Shown here: positions 8,247 through 14,284 of the stretch, piece by piece
Layout: every line of letters starts with the position of its first letter
Numbering within the stretch: position 1 is the stretch's first letter
Assembly: GCA_008297795.1 (NCBI GenBank)
Contig: VBQP01000043.1
Coordinates: 1-15,057 of the forward strand
Length of the DNA stretch: 15,057 bases
Origin: Thermoplasmata archaeon
GTDB taxonomy: Archaea; Thermoplasmatota; E2; UBA202; DSCA01
Direction of reading: 5' to 3'
Position numbers and translations under genes: made by a program
Notes under the pieces: generated by a model
Database searches by the model: none
What the model saw: only the letters and a program-made list of their open reading frames with translations
Told to the model about the DNA's origin: nothing

Positions 8247-8252
8247 TATAAT
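8247..8252 (+). promoter_or_regulatory. TATA box of the 76-aa gene / Kae1 operon
   Basis: TATAAT centred 26.5 bases upstream of ATG 8276, which has no ribosome binding site. The spacing predicts a leaderless first gene in this unit. Confidence 0.5.
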
Positions 8253-8275
8253 GACTATCCCTTCTTTGGATAAAT

Positions 8276-8506
8276 ATGGTAGAATATGAAACAATAAGGA
8301 CAGAGGAAATAAAGTTTGGTCGCAACAACTTTATAGAGGTTGCGAGAAAAAAGGCAATAAGCGAGAACGGCGAAAACGAATTTATTTCCACCATATCAAG
8401 AGGCTACTACCTTGATGACGGTTCTCGCAAATGGAAGGCATCCATAACCCTGCCGGCAGAGCAGGAGAAGAGGGAAGAGATAGCAGAATTAATAAAAACT
8501 CTGTAA
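8276..8506 (+). CDS. Conserved-looking 76-aa protein of unknown function, first gene of the KEOPS-linked operon
   Basis: I cannot assign a function. The protein is small, soluble and highly charged. The centre reads FGRNNFIEVARKKAI (14-28), then GENEFISTISRGYYLDDGSRK (33-53), and then SITLP; this suggests three to four beta strands followed by one amphipathic helix (about 61-75, EQEKREEIAELIKTL). The strands-then-helix layout, with basic and aromatic residues in the strands, loosely recalls small single-stranded nucleic-acid-binding proteins of the PC4 type; that is a guess from shape, not a match. It has no signal peptide or membrane segment. The gene sits nine bases before Kae1 and has a TATA box at leaderless distance, so it is probably cotranscribed with Kae1, Bud32 and the pyrophosphatase. 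It does not look like the small KEOPS subunit Pcc1. Confidence 0.8.
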   Translation: MVEYETIRTEEIKFGRNNFIEVARKKAISENGENEFISTISRGYYLDDGSRKWKASITLPAEQEKREEIAELIKTL

Positions 8507-8515
8507 ATTTTTAGG

Positions 8516-9496
8516 ATGATATGCCTTGGCATAGAAGGCACTGCGCATACTGTGGGCATAGGGATAGTCAGAGACAAGCCTTTTGAGATTCTATCAAATG
8601 TTTCCAGCATGTACAGGCCTGCAGCAGGAGGGATACACCCCAGAGATGCAGCAAACCACCATGCTTCAGTATTCACAGACATACTGAAAAAATCACTTGA
8701 TGAAGCAAATATAGGTTTTGGCAACATAGATTTAATTGGTTTTTCCATTGGTCCCGGACTGGGGCCCTGCCTGCGGACGGCGGCGACAGCCGCCCGCGCC
8801 CTCGCCCTCTACCTGGAGAAACCCATAATGGGAGTCAACCACTGCATCGCTCACCTGGAGATAGGAAGGGCTGTTACTGGAGCAGATGACCCTGTGCTTC
8901 TTTATGTGTCAGGAGGGAATACCCAGGTAATAGCGTTCATGAACGGAAAATACCGCGTTTTTGGGGAAACCCTTGACATAGGAATAGGAAACTGCCTTGA
9001 CAAGTTTGGACGGGAAGTTGGCATGCCTTTCCCCGCAGGTCCCAGAATAGAGGAAATGGCAAAGAGAGGGAAAAAATATGTCCCTCTCCCATATTCTGTC
9101 AAGGGCATGGACGTTTCTTTTTCGGGCATACTAACTGCTGCCATGCACGCCATGGAAAGGGAGAGAATCGAGGATGTATGCTTTTCGATGCAGGAAACCT
9201 GCTTTTCCATGCTCACTGAAGTAACTGAAAGGGCAATGGCTCATACTGAAAAAGCAGAGGTTCTGCTTGGTGGCGGCGTTGCCTCGAACAGAAGGTTGCA
9301 GGAGATGGTCAGGAAAATGGCGGAGGAGAGGGGGGCAAAATTTTACTGTCCTCCCGGGAAAGTGCTTGTTGACAATGGGGCAATGATAGCCTGGACAGCA
9401 ATTCTGATGAAAAAGAGCGGCATGGAGATGGGAATAGAAGATACGTCGATAAAACAGAATTTTCGCACAGATGAGGTCGATGTAAAATGGAGATGA
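8516..9496 (+). CDS. kae1: Kae1/TsaD family tRNA N6-threonylcarbamoyladenosine synthase subunit
   Basis: 326 aa, normal length for stand-alone archaeal Kae1. The ASKHA-fold motifs are complete: MICLGIEGTAHTVGIG (1-16), the metal-binding histidines H109 and H113 in NHCIAHLEIG, VSGGNTQ (131-137), GGGVASN (252-258) and D286 in DNGAM. Kae1 is the catalytic subunit of KEOPS, transferring the threonylcarbamoyl group from TC-AMP to A37 of ANN-decoding tRNAs. No strong Shine-Dalgarno site precedes the ATG. An AATTAATAAA (8487-8496) centred about 25 bases upstream could give a second, leaderless transcript from within the end of the 76-aa gene. The 3' end overlaps Bud32 by ten bases. A short stretch (8761-8817) is far more GC-rich than the rest of the gene. 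Confidence 0.97.
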   Translation: MICLGIEGTAHTVGIGIVRDKPFEILSNVSSMYRPAAGGIHPRDAANHHASVFTDILKKSLDEANIGFGNIDLIGFSIGPGLGPCLRTAATAARALALYLEKPIMGVNHCIAHLEIGRAVTGADDPVLLYVSGGNTQVIAFMNGKYRVFGETLDIGIGNCLDKFGREVGMPFPAGPRIEEMAKRGKKYVPLPYSVKGMDVSFSGILTAAMHAMERERIEDVCFSMQETCFSMLTEVTERAMAHTEKAEVLLGGGVASNRRLQEMVRKMAEERGAKFYCPPGKVLVDNGAMIAWTAILMKKSGMEMGIEDTSIKQNFRTDEVDVKWR

Positions 9497-10110
9497 TAAT
9501 AAAGAGGGGCGCAGAGGCTGAGATTATCCTTTCCGAATGGATGGGGAGAAAAGTTATCATCAAAAGAAGGGTGAAAAAAGGGTACAGGATAGATGAGATA
9601 GATAAAGAGTTGAGAATGCAGAGGACAAAAAAGGAAGCGCTGCTCATGGCAGAGGCAAGGAAGGCAGGCGCATCTGTTCCCATAATATATGACATCAACC
9701 TTTCAGATATGACAATAACAATGCAGTACCTTGAAGGAAGAAGAGTGAAGGATTGCATAGATGAGATGGAAGGAAGGGAACAGAGGGGAATATGTGAAAA
9801 AATCGGTGAAGGGATAGCATCAATACACAGAAACGGAATTGTCCACGGCGATATCACAACTTCCAATATAATAATCCACATGGGCAAAACCTATTTCATA
9901 GACTTCGGACTCGGAGAAAAAAGCAGCGAGAGGGAGAAGCAGGGTGTTGACCTCCATCTGCTCATGGAGGCTTTCAAGGCAGCACATGAAAACGAAGAAC
10001 TTTTCAACTGGGTTTTTGATTCATATGAAAAAAATTTTGAGGAAGCGAGCGAGGTAATAAAAAAGGTGGAGGAAATAGCCGAGAGAGGCAGATACGTGGT
10101 GAGAGGATGA
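9487..10110 (+). CDS. bud32: Bud32 (PRPK-type) KEOPS kinase/ATPase
   Basis: 207 aa, a minimal RIO-like kinase fold. Visible motifs: RGAEAEI (7-13) nucleotide loop, catalytic lysine K26 in VIIKRR, IDKELRMQRTKKEA helix (38-51), HGDITTSN (120-127) catalytic loop and DFGLGE (139-144) metal loop. Bud32 binds Kae1 in KEOPS and hydrolyses ATP to support the t6A reaction. The first ATG overlaps Kae1 by ten bases and has GAGGT nine bases upstream (9473-9477). The ATG at 9493 (residue 3, giving MIIKRGAEAE) forms a classic ATGA overlap with the Kae1 stop and matches how many family members begin, so either start may be used. Here Kae1 and Bud32 are separate polypeptides, whereas several euryarchaea have them fused. 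Downstream, the stop overlaps the pyrophosphatase start by four bases. Confidence 0.95.
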   Translation: MEMIIKRGAEAEIILSEWMGRKVIIKRRVKKGYRIDEIDKELRMQRTKKEALLMAEARKAGASVPIIYDINLSDMTITMQYLEGRRVKDCIDEMEGREQRGICEKIGEGIASIHRNGIVHGDITTSNIIIHMGKTYFIDFGLGEKSSEREKQGVDLHLLMEAFKAAHENEELFNWVFDSYEKNFEEASEVIKKVEEIAERGRYVVRG

Positions 10111-10646
10111 AAATATATTTTGTCACAACAAACACAGGAAAGTATGAGGAAGTCAAGAAGATGCTCTCAGAACATGAAATAATCAGGAAGGATATGACAT
10201 ATCCTGAAATACAGGCAGATACGCTTGAGGAAGTGGCAGATTTTGGCATGGAATTTTTATCAAAAAAACTCGATGGAAAAATAATGCTGGAGGACTCAGG
10301 GCTTTTCATAAATGCGCTTAACGGCTTCCCCGGGGTTTATTCTGCATATGTTTTCAAAAGCATAGGGAATGAGGGGATAATTAAGCTGATGGCGGGAATT
10401 GAGGACAGGAGGGCATATTTCAAATCGGTAATAGCGTTCTATGATGGCAAGGTGAGATTTTTTGAGGGGGAATGCAACGGGAGCATATCTGAAAATGTTA
10501 GGGGGGAATCGGGTTTTGGCTACGACCCGATTTTCATCCCTGAAGGAGAGGCAAGAACTTTTGGAGAAATGGAGAAAGAAGAAAAAAACAGGTATTCCCA
10601 CCGGGGGATGGCTGTCCTCAAGTTGAAAAAATTTTTGAGGGTATAG
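10107..10646 (+). CDS. XTP/dITP pyrophosphatase (HAM1/RdgB family)
   Basis: 179 aa, standard family length. The motifs run in order: TTNTGKY (7-13) for substrate phosphate, LEDSGL (61-66) with the catalytic metal-binding acids, PGVYSA (75-80), GFGYDPIF (136-143) and SHRGMA (164-169). The enzyme hydrolyses dITP, ITP and XTP to the monophosphates and pyrophosphate, keeping deaminated purines out of DNA and RNA. The start is well supported: GGTGA (10098-10102) with a four-base spacer, and an ATGA overlap with the Bud32 stop. It is the last gene of the Kae1-Bud32 unit, a neighbourhood seen in other archaea. Its 3' end lies only eight bases from the convergent EamA stop. Confidence 0.96.
   Translation: MKIYFVTTNTGKYEEVKKMLSEHEIIRKDMTYPEIQADTLEEVADFGMEFLSKKLDGKIMLEDSGLFINALNGFPGVYSAYVFKSIGNEGIIKLMAGIEDRRAYFKSVIAFYDGKVRFFEGECNGSISENVRGESGFGYDPIFIPEGEARTFGEMEKEEKNRYSHRGMAVLKLKKFLRV
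10617..10640. terminator. Possible shared terminator between convergent genes
   Basis: An A6T5 tract (10626-10636) flanked by a partial inverted repeat (CTCAA ... TTGAG) lies at the end of the pyrophosphatase gene. On the minus strand it gives a T6 run 24-29 bases after the EamA stop, fitting an archaeal oligo-T terminator for that gene. On the plus strand the T5 run still lies inside the coding region, so its use in that direction is doubtful. Confidence 0.35.
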
Positions 10647-10654
10647 AAGTCATG

Positions 10655-11515
10655 CTACTCTTTTCTGGATAAACAATAAACGCCCAGAAACAGCAGGAGT
10701 ATGCCTGTGACCTGCATAACCGTTAGCAACTCCCCGAGTATTAAAAAAGCAAATATGGACGCAAAGAAAGGGGAGGAGAGTTCCAGGGCTGAGACCTGCG
10801 CCGCCTTGATGCGCTTCAAGCCTTCGTAATAGAGAATGGTTCCGACTCCTACGACAACACCCACCAGAATCTGATAAATATTTTTGATTATAATGCCCGA
10901 GTTAAGGGATAGATAGAATGCAAAAAATATTGAGGCAATTGAGAATCTGTAGAATGTTATCACCGAAGAATGCATGTCCCTGAGATATTTTCTGACTGCT
11001 ATTGCAGCCGTAGCCCATGCTATTGTTGCTGCAAGAACCATCAGGTCACCCGTGCTACCGAGTTTCAACTCAGCAAGATTATGGAAGGTTCTGGTTGTTA
11101 CCATAAGTCCTGAAAACATCATCAGGGAAATGCCTGCATAATCGAACTTCGTGAGTTTTTCTTCCCTGAGAATGAGAAATCCTATCAATACTATGAAGAC
11201 GGGCTGCATATGCCCTATCAGCACAGCGTTCAGCACAGGGATCTTTGTCATTGCAAAAAAATAAAGAAGGTCTGCGAAGATGGTGCCTACAATACCCAGA
11301 TAGATTAAAACCCCCAGTTTATTTTTTGTAACTCTGGGACTTGCCCTTTTGACTGCCATGTAAAAAATGGCTATTGATGCAACAACAAAAGCCCTCACAG
11401 CAGAGGTATGTATGAAATCGGAATTATGATATGAAAGTTTCGCAAGCACAGGCTCTATTGCCCACATGATGCTTGCCCCCATTATCGCCATGATGCCTTC
11501 ATGTTTTCTTTCCAT
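10655..11515 (-). CDS. EamA/DMT-family transporter (ten-helix drug/metabolite exporter type)
   Basis: 286 aa with two EamA repeats (about 6-141 and 153-283), the usual length and ten-helix layout. Each repeat ends with the family pattern: GHMQPVFIVLIGFLILREEK (101-120) followed by a helix at 125-140, and ELSSPFFASIFAFLILGEL (245-263) followed by a helix at 265-281. The family exports amino acids, metabolites or drugs through the cytoplasmic membrane; the substrate cannot be read from the sequence. It lies 41 bases downstream of HerA on the same strand but has its own TATA-like element (TTATTTAA, about 28 bases upstream of the ATG) and no Shine-Dalgarno site, so it is probably a separate leaderless unit, with possible read-through from HerA. 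TGCATTTAAA lies seven bases before the ATG. Confidence 0.93.
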   Translation of the reverse strand: MERKHEGIMAIMGASIMWAIEPVLAKLSYHNSDFIHTSAVRAFVVASIAIFYMAVKRASPRVTKNKLGVLIYLGIVGTIFADLLYFFAMTKIPVLNAVLIGHMQPVFIVLIGFLILREEKLTKFDYAGISLMMFSGLMVTTRTFHNLAELKLGSTGDLMVLAATIAWATAAIAVRKYLRDMHSSVITFYRFSIASIFFAFYLSLNSGIIIKNIYQILVGVVVGVGTILYYEGLKRIKAAQVSALELSSPFFASIFAFLILGELLTVMQVTGILLLFLGVYCLSRKE

Positions 11516-11539
11516 GCTTGGATTTAAATGCAGGAAAGG

Positions 11540-11547
11540 TTAAATAA
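11540..11547 (-). promoter_or_regulatory. TATA-like element of the EamA transporter gene
   Basis: The minus strand reads TTATTTAA, centred about 28 bases upstream of the ATG at 11515, within the 41-base gap after HerA. The spacing fits a leaderless start. Confidence 0.45.
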
Positions 11548-11556
11548 TTATCAGGC

Positions 11557-13104
11557 TCAGTAAAAGTTCTCGTCGAAATCTATTGTTTTTTTGCCAGTGC
11601 CATCAAAATTTCCATCAAAATTTTTTATATAATCATCATACCAGTGTATTTTTGCAGGTATTGCAAAAGGAGCACCGGGATATGTTATCAGCGCCTCCCC
11701 TGCCTCCAGCGTCTGTATCTCCTTTTCCAGTTTTGATATGTCCTGTTTCGCCGAACCCTTTATTATGTTCCTGTCACCCTCATCAGCAAGTCCCAGTATG
11801 AAGAAAGTGTTGAACTGGGAGAGTAACTCCTCCTTTATGAGTTTCGGCTGCTGGGTTATGGCACAAAGCCCTACCTTGAATTTCCTTCCTTCCCTGGCAA
11901 TACTGGCAAATATGCTGTCTGCCTTCAGAACACGCTGTGCCTCTTCGATGGTGATAAGCACGTGCGGCAATTTCCCGAATACTGCCTTGTCCCTGTATGC
12001 ATTTTTGTAGTGGGAAAGCACCTTTCTTGCCAGGACTACAGATACAAGCAACTCCTCATATTCATAAATGCCAGAGGTATCCACAAGAACAACCTTCCCG
12101 TTGCTAAGATGGCTGATTATCGAATCTGAAACAGCCACATTCTCATCTCTGTGGATTATATCGGATTGCATTATCCTCTCAACCCTTCTTTTCAGCACGC
12201 CGAATGTTATGTCCTGTATTCTTCCCCCGAATTGCTCAACAAGTTCTTCACTCTCCATGTCATGCAGTTTGACGAGCCACTCCTTCCCGAAACGGGAGGA
12301 AAGCGCATAGAGAGCATCTTTCTGCGCCTCGGTAAATGGAAATATGTTCTGCAAATCCCCGACAGTAATTTCATAAGCAGATATTTTAAGGGTGTTGTGA
12401 GACCCGCTCAAGTGATGCGGCGAATAAACAACAAGTGAATCTCCAGCCATCGGGTGGTGCCTCAGTCCCTTCATTCCCTCACCCCCATCATAATATTCTC
12501 CATGAGGATCAACTATCAGCAACCCGTACTTCCCGCAGCCCATGGCAGAGGCAGCAAACACCCTCATCAGATTGCTTTTCCCCATACCGGTGGTGGCAAA
12601 TATGCCTATGTGATGAGATATGATATTTCCATTGATTCCGACTTTCACATCAACCTCCCTCTCGCCACTCCTAAGTTTTCCTATTTCAATGTCCCATTCG
12701 CCTTTGTCCAGAAACCTGTAATCTGACTCGCCGGGCCTTCTCACTTTTGAAAAATGGGAAGGGATTGCCTTTGGCTTCCTGAATCTGCCCTCACGAACAT
12801 ATCCGAGCGGTGCGCATATCCCTATTTTGAACAACCTGCGCTCTTTCTCCCTCATGCTGTACGGCTGCTCCATTTCGTCCAGCATCATCATTTCACCTGC
12901 AGTCCTGTATCCCCATTTCTCCGAGCCCTCCTGCCCGTATTGCAGGTCTACAACACGCAGGAAGAATAAATTGCCATTTTCCTCGTCTTCTGCCACAAGT
13001 ATCTCTCCTATTTTTACATCTTCTCCGTATGGATACCTGAAAACAATCTCTGTTGCATTTCTTCCTATTATTCTCCCGAGCATTTTTTCACCATTCATTT
13101 TCAT
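11557..13104 (-). CDS. herA: HerA bipolar DNA helicase/translocase
   Basis: 515 aa from the first ATG. The N-terminal HAS-barrel (about 8-100) is followed by the FtsK-HerA ATPase: Walker A ATTGMGKS (170-177), LLIVDPHGEYYDG (195-207), Walker B with catalytic glutamate in ITIEEAQ (384-390), AREGRKFK (403-410) and the polar sensor ITQQP (416-420). HerA forms a hexamer that pumps DNA and drives NurA to resect double-strand ends for recombination. Start: the first ATG makes an ATGA overlap with the NurA stop, but only the ATG at 13083 (residue 8, giving MLGRIIGRNA) has a ribosome binding site (GGTGA, 13092-13088, four-base spacer). I judge 508 aa more likely. The C-terminus ends in a short repetitive NFDGNFDG stretch. 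No mre11 or rad50 lies in this operon. Confidence 0.96.
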   Translation of the reverse strand: MKMNGEKMLGRIIGRNATEIVFRYPYGEDVKIGEILVAEDEENGNLFFLRVVDLQYGQEGSEKWGYRTAGEMMMLDEMEQPYSMREKERRLFKIGICAPLGYVREGRFRKPKAIPSHFSKVRRPGESDYRFLDKGEWDIEIGKLRSGEREVDVKVGINGNIISHHIGIFATTGMGKSNLMRVFAASAMGCGKYGLLIVDPHGEYYDGGEGMKGLRHHPMAGDSLVVYSPHHLSGSHNTLKISAYEITVGDLQNIFPFTEAQKDALYALSSRFGKEWLVKLHDMESEELVEQFGGRIQDITFGVLKRRVERIMQSDIIHRDENVAVSDSIISHLSNGKVVLVDTSGIYEYEELLVSVVLARKVLSHYKNAYRDKAVFGKLPHVLITIEEAQRVLKADSIFASIAREGRKFKVGLCAITQQPKLIKEELLSQFNTFFILGLADEGDRNIIKGSAKQDISKLEKEIQTLEAGEALITYPGAPFAIPAKIHWYDDYIKNFDGNFDGTGKKTIDFDENFY

Positions 13105-14081
13105 TCAAGATATTCGTGATAATCAAAAAACATTTCCTCCCAGTCATCTATTGTATATCCGCTCTTCAACGCCATTTCCCTGAGCACCCTACGGCAGTAC
13201 ATCCCGTCCTCTGAGGTGAGCACTACTTCCCTGTGTATAAGAGCAAGAGGATATGGATATCCGATATATGAGACATCATTTGAGAAAGCAGATAATTTTC
13301 TCATTATTCCATCAATATCTTTCTCCTCAGGATTTATATCAATTCTAAAAGAAAATCTGGATAACTTGTGCAATTTTGCAATATATATTCCCTTATCCCT
13401 GGAAAGAGGATAATACCACTTCTCCTTCCCAAAAATTCTGTCGCCCCTGCTTTTCACCCAGTTCAGAACAGGCAGTTTTCTGGTGTATAGTTCGCTTCTT
13501 TTGCATACGCCGACAATGTGTATCCCTTTTTCCATTGCAATTCTGCAATTCTCCCCGATAATATCTGAAAGATATTCACTTCCCTGGAGGGAACCGTCCA
13601 TCATCAAAATATCTCCCTCTTCAAGCGTTTCCATTGCCTCCCTTGCTGCTGCGTGCTCCTCGAGTGCCCTTATTGCATCATTTATTGATTCGACGCTGTC
13701 CGGAATTTTGGGGGGGCTGCAGCCCATCAAATTTTCGTATTTTTCTTTGAATATTCCGTCAGGCTCATGTTTCGATAAACAATCCATCTCTGCAGGATAT
13801 ATTTTTCTGAAGATGAGATTCTTTTCATCAGCAACGAGATAGCCGACCCTCCTCATCGAGATAATAAAAGAGTGAGCATCAAGTATTTTCAGGGAACTGC
13901 CATCCACCGCAGCTCCTTTTGCGTTATCTTCTCCTTCAAATTTTTTAAATTCATTTTCGTGAAGAAAAGTCAGGAATTTTCCTTCCCCAAGTTCAATCTC
14001 TGTTTCGCCCTCAAAGTTCCTGCTCTTCTCTATTGCATCCCTTATATAATTGAAAGCCCTCCCAAATGTTTTTTCATCCAT
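13101..14081 (-). CDS. nurA: NurA 5'-3' nuclease, HerA partner
   Basis: 326 aa, close to the family norm. The RNase H-like NurA domain shows the N-terminal acidic motif AAVDGSS (57-63, D60), MMDGSLQG (160-167, D162) after a helical region, and the C-terminal GYPYPLALIHREV (274-286, H283), where the family carries its conserved PYPL-x-x-x-H. NurA is a Mn-dependent nuclease acting on single- and double-stranded DNA; with HerA it makes 3' overhangs at breaks. The ATG has no Shine-Dalgarno site. It lies eight bases after the stop of a 40-aa ORF, suggesting termination-reinitiation. The stop overlaps the first HerA ATG by four bases. The pair is organised as one leftward transcript beginning at the TATA box near 14239. 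Assignment is strong from motifs plus HerA next door. Confidence 0.95.
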   Translation of the reverse strand: MDEKTFGRAFNYIRDAIEKSRNFEGETEIELGEGKFLTFLHENEFKKFEGEDNAKGAAVDGSSLKILDAHSFIISMRRVGYLVADEKNLIFRKIYPAEMDCLSKHEPDGIFKEKYENLMGCSPPKIPDSVESINDAIRALEEHAAAREAMETLEEGDILMMDGSLQGSEYLSDIIGENCRIAMEKGIHIVGVCKRSELYTRKLPVLNWVKSRGDRIFGKEKWYYPLSRDKGIYIAKLHKLSRFSFRIDINPEEKDIDGIMRKLSAFSNDVSYIGYPYPLALIHREVVLTSEDGMYCRRVLREMALKSGYTIDDWEEMFFDYHEYLE

Positions 14082-14089
14082 TTACAGCA

Positions 14090-14212
14090 CTATGTCCCCA
14101 TTCTGTATTCCACGACAACGCTTCCTCTCTCATCAACGATTCTCCTGAGTTCTCCTTTGCCGTAAACTTTGAGGCTCTCTCCGAAGTTACTTATGTGTTC
14201 CCATCCCTTCAT
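14090..14212 (-). CDS. Putative leaderless 40-aa microprotein heading the nurA-herA operon
   Basis: ATG at 14212-14210, TAG at 14092-14090. The product starts MKGWEHISNF, carries SLKVYGKGELRRIVDERG in the middle and ends VVVEYRMGT. It is basic-to-neutral (seven K/R, six D/E), without a signal peptide or membrane helix; the second half could form a beta hairpin or a strand-helix-strand unit. I recognise no family. Evidence that it is real: a strong TATA box (TTTATATA, 14242-14235) centred 26.5 bases before this ATG, the same distance seen at the other unit starts in this window. The TATA box is 157 bases from the nurA ATG, too far for nurA itself to be leaderless. The ORF is followed eight bases later by nurA, in a different frame. 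Alternatives: a regulatory leader ORF, or a plain 5' untranslated region. Confidence 0.6.
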   Translation of the reverse strand: MKGWEHISNFGESLKVYGKGELRRIVDERGSVVVEYRMGT

Positions 14213-14233
14213 ATGGAGTAATATCCATATGGA
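14210..14233. repeat. Two CATATGGA direct repeats between TATA box and start codon
   Basis: CATATGGA occurs at 14210-14217 and 14226-14233, 16 bases apart start to start. The second copy sits in the palindrome TCCATATGGA (14224-14233) directly next to the TATA box; the first covers the ATG. The placement would suit a repressor site, but that is inference from position only. Confidence 0.4.
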
Positions 14234-14234
14234 C

Positions 14235-14242
14235 TATATAAA
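14235..14242 (-). promoter_or_regulatory. TATA box of the 40-aa ORF-nurA-herA operon
   Basis: The minus strand reads TTTATATA, the most canonical TATA box in the window, centred 26.5 bases upstream of the ATG at 14212. It overlaps the T-rich tract that may end the upstream permease transcript. Confidence 0.65.
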
Positions 14243-14254
14243 AATTGCTAAAAA
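14240..14254 (-). terminator. Possible oligo-T terminator of the ArsB-like permease gene
   Basis: On the minus strand, two T5 runs (14254-14250 and 14244-14240) follow the permease stop by about 30-45 bases. Archaeal termination often needs only such T tracts. The second run merges with the TATA box of the next operon. Confidence 0.35.
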
Positions 14255-14284
14255 TTTCGTGTGCAATGATAACGGTAGTCCCCA

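Noticed and set aside
8276..8506. 76-aa protein as the KEOPS subunit Pcc1
   Set aside because: Size and position fit, but I cannot find the Pcc1 pattern (a late S-x-x-RG/N-S-Y-LRW segment); the RNNFIEVARKK core is unlike it.
8779..8794. GGCGGC-GACA-GCCGCC hairpin as a terminator or RNA element
   Set aside because: It lies inside kae1 in a conserved coding segment and has no T tract; kept only as part of the GC-island observation.
9309..9887. 192-codon minus-strand open frame opposite kae1 and bud32
   Set aside because: It lies entirely opposite two motif-complete genes, its product is low-complexity (many S, L, P, I) and no start signal precedes it; it is a mirror of purine-rich coding sequence.
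14090..14212. 40-aa ORF as a frameshifted N-terminus of NurA
   Set aside because: NurA already has normal length and its first acidic motif at D60, so no N-terminal piece is missing; the ORF ends in its own stop in another frame.
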